NCBI GenBank assembly: GCA_964519535.1
Contig: CAZFIR010000070.1
Span: 1 to 19,948, forward strand
DNA from: CAYWLI01 sp964519535
GTDB taxonomy: Bacteria; Desulfobacterota; B13-G15; RBG-16-54-18
Length of the DNA: 19,948 nucleotides
Direction: 5' to 3'
A program made the position numbers and the translations under genes. Numbering within the stretch: position 1 is the stretch's first letter; every line of letters starts with the position of its first letter. Under the pieces are notes generated by a model that ran no database searches, was not told where the DNA came from, and saw only the letters and a list, made by a program, of their open reading frames with translations. Shown in pieces: positions 15,678-19,948 of this stretch.

Positions 15678-18101
15678 ATCCTTTTCCACGAGTCGTGCCA
15701 AGCCCACGACCTTTTCCCCCTTGTCCAAGCCGATGAGCCTGACCCCCATGGTATTTCTCCCTCGCAGGGGGACGTCCTCCACCGAGAATCGCAATATCTT
15801 CCCCTTGTCCGTGATCAAGATCACCTCATCCTCCACCACCACCTGGAGGATACCCACTACCGGCCCATTCTTCTCTGAGACCAAGGTGTTAATAACCCCT
15901 TTGCCCCCCCGGTTTTGACATCGGTACTCTGTCGAGAGAGTTCTTTTCCCGAAGCCCTTTTCGTTCACGCTGAGCAGCGCGGTCCCTTCCTGGACTATCT
16001 CCAAATCAACCAACCGATCTTGCGGCTCGAGGGTTATCCCTCGTACCCCACTGGCCGCCCTGCCCATCTCCCGAAGTTGCCCCGTCTTGAACCGAGTAGC
16101 CTTTCCCAACCGCGTCCCCACAAAGATCTCTCTCTCTTCCTCTGTGAGCTTGGCATCCACGAGGGCATCCCCTTCTTTCAGGCGCAGCGCGATGATGCCA
16201 TCTGAGCGCGGATTGCTGAAGGCCTGTAGAGCGGTCTTCTTCAAAATCCCTTTCTTGGTGGCCATGATGATGAATTTTCCTGGCGTGAACTCCCAAACGG
16301 GGAGAATGGCCGTGATTCGCTCCTGTGAAGAGAGGTTGATGAGGTTGACCAAGGCCTTCCCCTTGGCTGAGGGGGCGGCCTGGGGCATCTGGTGCACCTT
16401 CAGCCAATAGACTTTCCCCCGATCGGTAAAGAAGAGGATATAGTGGTGGGTGGATGCGACGAAGATGTGTTCCACGAAATCCTGGTCCTTAACGGTGATC
16501 CCAAGTCTTCCTTTCCCCCCACGGCGTTGACTGCGATACAGGCCCGCGGGTGTTCGCTTGGCGTAACCGGAGTGCGTTATGGTGACCACCATGTCTTCTT
16601 CGAGGATGAGATCTTCGAGGCGCACCTCGCCCCCATCTTCGATGATCTGGGTCTGACGGGGATCACCGAATTCCTCTTGGATGTCCCGCAGCTCCTTGAC
16701 GATAACCTCCATCAGGAGCCGTTCATCACCGAGGAGCTGCCTCAGCCGAGCGATCTCCTTGCTCAGCCTTTCGAACTCCTCGGAGATCTTCTCTCGCTCC
16801 AGACCGGTGAGGCGCTGCAGCCGCAAGTCCAAGATGGCCTGCGCCTGCGCCTCGGTGAAGTCGAAATGCTTTACCAAGCCCTCCTTGGCCTCGGCCGGCG
16901 TCTTGGATTTTTTGATCAACGCGATGATGGCATCGATGTGCTCTAGTGCCTTCAGCAGCCCCTGGAGGATGTGAGCCCGCGCCTCGGCCTCGCGCAGTTC
17001 GTAGCGGGAGCGACGGGTAACCACGATTTTGCGATGTTCGATGAAATGGCCGATAATCGCCCTTAAATTCAAGACGACGGGCCTGTTCTCTACCAAGGAA
17101 AGAAGGATGATCCCGAAGGAGACCTGCATCTGGGTGAGTTTATAGAGTTGATTGAGGATAACCTCAGCCACCTCATCCTTTCTGAGTTCCAGTACCATCC
17201 GCAACCCCTCGCGGTCGGACTCATCCCGTACCTCGGCGATCCCTTCGAGGCGCTTTTCCTGCATCAGCTGGGCGATCTTCTCCACAAGACGGGCCTTGTT
17301 CACCTGATAGGGGAGTTCCGATATAATGATTCGATCCCGTCCCCCCTTCTGTTTTTCCACCAGGGCCCGTGCCCGGAGCTGGATGACCCCCCGGCCGGTT
17401 TGATAGGCCGCCCTGATCCCCTCCTTCCCACAGATGAGGGCACCGGTGGGGAAGTCAGGCCCCGGAACGAACTCCATCAACCCCTCGATCGTTATCGCCG
17501 GATTCTCTATCTGGGCTACGATGGCGTCGCTCACCTCGATAAGGTTGTGGGGAGGGATGTTGGTGGCCATACCCACGGCGATCCCGGCGGAACCGTTGAT
17601 TAACAGATTCGGGACGCGCGTGGGGAGCACCGATGGTTCGACGGTGGTTTCGTCGAAGTTTGGAACGAAATCAACAGTTTCTTTGTCGATATCGGCGAGC
17701 ATCGCCTCGGCAAGCTTGGTAAGGCGCGCCTCGGTGTACCGGTAGGCGGCTGCGGAATCACCATCGATGGACCCGAAATTCCCCTGACCGTCCACGAGTA
17801 GGTAGCGCATGTTGAAGTCCTGGGCCATGCGCACCATGGTGTCGTAGACTGCGCTATCACCGTGGGGATGATATTTTTTCAGCACCTCGCCTACGACACC
17901 GGCGCTCTTGGAATACCTTTTGTTGTGGAGGAGGCCTTCCCGGAACATTGCGTACAGGATGCGCCGGTGCACGGGCTTGAGTCCATCCCGTACATCCGGG
18001 AGGGCTCGCCCGATGATGACGCTCATGGCATAATCCATATAGGATTTGCGCATCTCGTCTTCGATATTCACCGGTATAAATCCGCTTGTGGGAGTCGTCA
18101 C
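15660..18101 (-). CDS. gyrA: DNA gyrase subunit A
   Basis: DNA-cleaving subunit of gyrase. The frame extends to a TTG at 18158, but that codon is part of a -35 element and the ATG at 18131 overlaps the -10 box. The GTG at 18101 has GGAGG five bases upstream and gives 813 residues. With this start the numbering equals that of E. coli: catalytic Y122 in AAAYRYTEAR, and S83 and D87 in the quinolone pocket (HPHGDSAVYDTMVR), both of the sensitive type. The C-terminal beta-pinwheel has the GyrA box QRRGGKG and a later repeat NRGGKG, which marks GyrA rather than ParC. It lies 209 bases upstream of dnaA on the same strand. Confidence 0.97.
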   Translation of the reverse strand: MTTPTSGFIPVNIEDEMRKSYMDYAMSVIIGRALPDVRDGLKPVHRRILYAMFREGLLHNKRYSKSAGVVGEVLKKYHPHGDSAVYDTMVRMAQDFNMRYLLVDGQGNFGSIDGDSAAAYRYTEARLTKLAEAMLADIDKETVDFVPNFDETTVEPSVLPTRVPNLLINGSAGIAVGMATNIPPHNLIEVSDAIVAQIENPAITIEGLMEFVPGPDFPTGALICGKEGIRAAYQTGRGVIQLRARALVEKQKGGRDRIIISELPYQVNKARLVEKIAQLMQEKRLEGIAEVRDESDREGLRMVLELRKDEVAEVILNQLYKLTQMQVSFGIILLSLVENRPVVLNLRAIIGHFIEHRKIVVTRRSRYELREAEARAHILQGLLKALEHIDAIIALIKKSKTPAEAKEGLVKHFDFTEAQAQAILDLRLQRLTGLEREKISEEFERLSKEIARLRQLLGDERLLMEVIVKELRDIQEEFGDPRQTQIIEDGGEVRLEDLILEEDMVVTITHSGYAKRTPAGLYRSQRRGGKGRLGITVKDQDFVEHIFVASTHHYILFFTDRGKVYWLKVHQMPQAAPSAKGKALVNLINLSSQERITAILPVWEFTPGKFIIMATKKGILKKTALQAFSNPRSDGIIALRLKEGDALVDAKLTEEEREIFVGTRLGKATRFKTGQLREMGRAASGVRGITLEPQDRLVDLEIVQEGTALLSVNEKGFGKRTLSTEYRCQNRGGKGVINTLVSEKNGPVVGILQVVVEDEVILITDKGKILRFSVEDVPLRGRNTMGVRLIGLDKGEKVVGLARLVEKDKKDLT

Positions 18102-18129
18102 GATATCCTCCGGAAACCAAATTGGCTTC

Positions 18130-18158
18130 ATTATATCAGAAGGAGCGGGCGTTATCAA
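18130..18158 (-). promoter_or_regulatory. sigma70 promoter of gyrA
   Basis: On the minus strand TTGATA (18153-18158) is followed after exactly 17 bases by a perfect TATAAT (18130-18135). Transcription would start near 18123, about 20 bases upstream of the GTG start at 18101, with GGAGG in the leader. The promoter rules out the two longer gyrA starts. Confidence 0.75.
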
Positions 18159-18221
18159 GGAAGAGGTTTTAGATGTCCTTTTGTCGCGAGGGGGTCAGTC
18201 AGACGCATGGGCGCCACTCCC

Positions 18222-18250
18222 TTGACAAGGGTAAGGGGAGCCGATAAGAT
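18222..18250 (+). promoter_or_regulatory. sigma70 promoter of the dGTPase-family gene
   Basis: A perfect TTGACA (18222-18227) is followed after 17 bases by TAAGAT (18245-18250), four of six matches to TATAAT. The start site would be near 18257, leaving a leader of about 14 bases that includes GAGGTG. It faces away from the gyrA promoter, 64 bases apart. Confidence 0.6.
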
Positions 18251-18270
18251 GCCTCATGAGGTGAGGGAGA

Positions 18271-19410
18271 GTGGTCGACTATGAACGCCCCGATCTCGCT
18301 CCGTATGCCTCCCGCAGTGTTCAATCCAAAGGGAGAAGGCATCCGGAGGAGTTCAAAGACGATCGGCCAGCCTTCGAACGGGATCGGGACCGCATCATCC
18401 ACTGCGCCGCATTCCGGAGGCTGGAGTATAAAACCCAGGTCTTTGTCAACCACGAGGGGGATTACTACCGGACCCGCCTTACCCACAGTCTTGAGGTGGC
18501 CCAGATCGCCCGGGGGATCGCCCGCAAGCTGAGGCTCAACGAAGAGCTCACCGAGGCCATTGCCCTGGCCCATGACCTGGGGCATACTCCTTTCGGCCAT
18601 GCGGGGGAGGACGCCCTCAATACCCTCATGGCGGATTACGGGGGCTTTGAGCACAATCTGCAGAGCCTGCGGGTCGTGGAGCTCTTGGAGGAGCGATACC
18701 CCCATTTCCCCGGTCTGAACCTGACCTTTGAGACGAGGGAGGGGTTGGCCAAACACTCCTCCTATCATGACTCCCCTGCCATAGACCTCTCTGAATATGA
18801 GATGGGACTGACACCCACCCTGGAGGCCCAGATCATTAACCTGGCCGATGAGATTGCCTACAACAACCACGATATCGATGATGGCTTAGAGTCGAATTTT
18901 ATCCACCGGGAGGAGCTTCTGGATGTCCCCCTCTGGAAAGAGGTCTTCGGGCGGGTGGAGAAGAAGTACCCCCTAGCCACGTTACAGGCGAAGACGTACA
19001 CGGCCATCAGCTCCCTCATCGGCCTGCTGATCCAGGATGTCGTCTCCCAGACCGAGCAGAATATAGCGGAACACGGCATAGAGACAGGGGAGGATGTACG
19101 AAGCTTTGGGAAAGAACTGGTCAGCTACAGCCCTTTCATCCAAAAGGAGAGCGACCTCCTTAAGGAATTCCTTCGCACCAGGCTGTACCGCCACTGGCGT
19201 GTGGAGAGGATGAGGATCAAGGCCGAGCGGTTCATCTCGGAGCTCTTCACGGCCTACGTGGATACCCCCACCTTAGTTCCCGAGGGGTATCGTAAGCGCA
19301 TGGATGAGGAGCCCGTACCGAGGATGGTGAGCGATTACATCGCCGGCATGACCGACCGTTTTGCCCTTGATGAATACAAAAAGCTCTTCGACCCCTATGA
19401 AAAAGTATAA
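18271..19410 (+). CDS. dGTPase-family HD-domain triphosphohydrolase
   Basis: Deoxyguanosinetriphosphate triphosphohydrolase-like protein, which splits dNTPs into deoxynucleoside and tripolyphosphate and helps set dNTP pools (family knowledge; the exact substrate cannot be told). The 379 residues show the family N terminus APYASRSVQSKGRRHPEE, FRRLEYKTQVFVNHEGDYYRTRLTHSLEVAQIAR (read in parts, about 48-81), and the HD metal ligands H72, H101-D102 and D193 in NLADEIAYNNHDIDDG. The length of about 380 fits the short bacterial dGTPase-like class rather than the 505-residue E. coli Dgt. GTG at 18271 is the first possible start after an in-frame TGA at 18262, with GAGGTG 7 bases upstream. It is transcribed divergently from gyrA. 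Confidence 0.93.
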   Translation: MVDYERPDLAPYASRSVQSKGRRHPEEFKDDRPAFERDRDRIIHCAAFRRLEYKTQVFVNHEGDYYRTRLTHSLEVAQIARGIARKLRLNEELTEAIALAHDLGHTPFGHAGEDALNTLMADYGGFEHNLQSLRVVELLEERYPHFPGLNLTFETREGLAKHSSYHDSPAIDLSEYEMGLTPTLEAQIINLADEIAYNNHDIDDGLESNFIHREELLDVPLWKEVFGRVEKKYPLATLQAKTYTAISSLIGLLIQDVVSQTEQNIAEHGIETGEDVRSFGKELVSYSPFIQKESDLLKEFLRTRLYRHWRVERMRIKAERFISELFTAYVDTPTLVPEGYRKRMDEEPVPRMVSDYIAGMTDRFALDEYKKLFDPYEKV

Positions 19411-19434
19411 GAATGATCGAAGGCCCCTACGAGT

Positions 19435-19948
19435 ATGAGAAAGTATGATCATGGCGGAAGCCCCCCCCTGGTCCAAGCGATGCTCAATCCCACCTTCTAT
19501 CCCCATCACTCGGGGAAGGTGGAGTTTCTCCAGACCCATATCTCGTACCTCTTCCTCACCGGGGAACTCGTCTATAAGGTCAAAAAGCCGGTGGACTTCG
19601 GGTTCTTGGATTTCACCACCCTGGAGAAAAGACACTATTATTGTCAGGAAGAGGTCAGGCTGAACAGACGTTTCTCTCCAGATGTCTATCTGGCAGTCAT
19701 CCCCATCTCCCGTGTTGGCGATGCCTTCCGTCTGGGGGATGATACAGGGGTGATAGAATACGCCGTCAAGATGAGGCGCATCAACGAGGATCATATGCTC
19801 TGCCGGCTCCTGGAGGCTGGGAAGGTAAAATCCGAAGACATGGGGCGTATCGGTAGACACCTCGCCAAAGTATATGCGGCTATACCCAGCGATGAGAAGG
19901 CCCGGGCCTTCGGGGCGCTGGATGTCATCTCAACCAACGCGAAGGAAA
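19435..19948 (+). CDS. Partial aminoglycoside-phosphotransferase-like protein (COG2187 type)
   Basis: The frame opens with ATG at 19435 and remains open to the right edge, giving 171 residues. An in-frame TGA at 19414 limits the start; a later ATG at 19480 is also possible. After SPPLVQAMLNPTFYPH come QTHISYLFLTGELVYKVKKP (33-52), VDFGFLDFTTLEKRHYYCQEE and VRLNRRFSPDVYLAVIPI (74-91), then EYAVKMRRINED (109-120). These blocks match the N-terminal kinase-like domain of proteins that usually continue into an AAA/P-loop ATP-binding domain (COG2187 plus COG0645; recognised from memory). KVKKP and YAVKMRR hold the likely nucleotide-binding lysines. The cellular role of this family is not well known; an antibiotic-resistance function should not be assumed. 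It follows the dGTPase-family gene by 24 bases and is probably co-transcribed. Confidence 0.75.
   Translation, partial: MRKYDHGGSPPLVQAMLNPTFYPHHSGKVEFLQTHISYLFLTGELVYKVKKPVDFGFLDFTTLEKRHYYCQEEVRLNRRFSPDVYLAVIPISRVGDAFRLGDDTGVIEYAVKMRRINEDHMLCRLLEAGKVKSEDMGRIGRHLAKVYAAIPSDEKARAFGALDVISTNAKE

Noticed and set aside
19445..19663. 72-codon plus-strand frame starting at ATG 19445
   Set aside because: It overlaps the COG2187-type gene in another frame; the conserved residues are in the frame that starts at 19435.
1..19948. tRNA, rRNA, CRISPR array, insertion sequence, prophage or defence genes
   Set aside because: Reading both strands showed no tRNA-like cloverleaf or conserved rRNA segments, no regularly spaced repeats, and no transposase, integrase or nuclease signatures. 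Nearly all of the window is accounted for by housekeeping genes.

Overview
The window is a bacterial housekeeping region around the replication-initiation gene dnaA. No plasmid, phage, transposon, CRISPR or defence signature was found. From right to left on the minus strand the order is gyrA, dnaA, dnaN, gyrB, coaE, rho, rpmE, prfA, prmC, murA, hisD, hisB, an unknown exported protein, hisA, hisF, pgpA, and then the first 44 codons of an MFS-type transporter that runs off the left edge. On the plus strand at the right end are a dGTPase-family gene and the first 171 codons of a kinase-like COG2187-type gene that runs off the right edge. The two edge genes are open at the window boundary and were read by hand translation.

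Organism (inference): a Gram-negative-type GyrB with the large insertion in its C-terminal half, the chain coaE-rho-rpmE-prfA-prmC-murA-his, and roughly 60-68% GC in sampled lines outside dnaA/dnaN suggest a deltaproteobacterium-like lineage (Desulfobacterota, or a neighbour such as Nitrospirota or Methylomirabilota). The sequence alone does not fix the phylum.

Layout: 1-133 is the partial MFS gene with a possible leaderless promoter. 286-4831 is a histidine operon that also carries pgpA and an unknown exported protein. 4806-8063 is murA-prmC-prfA, linked to his by a 26-base overlap. 8230-12787 is rpmE and the tightly coupled gyrB-coaE-rho. 12872-15450 is dnaN and dnaA, clearly richer in A+T than the rest. 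15660-18101 is gyrA with its own strong promoter. 18102-18270 is a divergent promoter region. 18271-19948 holds the two rightward genes.

How the genes work together: GyrA, GyrB, DnaA and DnaN are core replication and topology proteins. Rho, L31, RF1 and the RF1 methyltransferase PrmC are core expression proteins. MurA starts peptidoglycan synthesis, CoaE finishes coenzyme A, and HisD/B/A/F are part of histidine synthesis. The most notable points are the absence of hisG and hisH from their usual slots with an exported protein of unknown function where hisH often lies, the lack of recF between dnaN and gyrB, the A+T-rich dnaA/dnaN island with a DnaA-box-like palindrome upstream of dnaA, and several starts (gyrA GTG, prfA TTG) that simple longest-ORF calling would get wrong. 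I did not find a convincing undescribed system.
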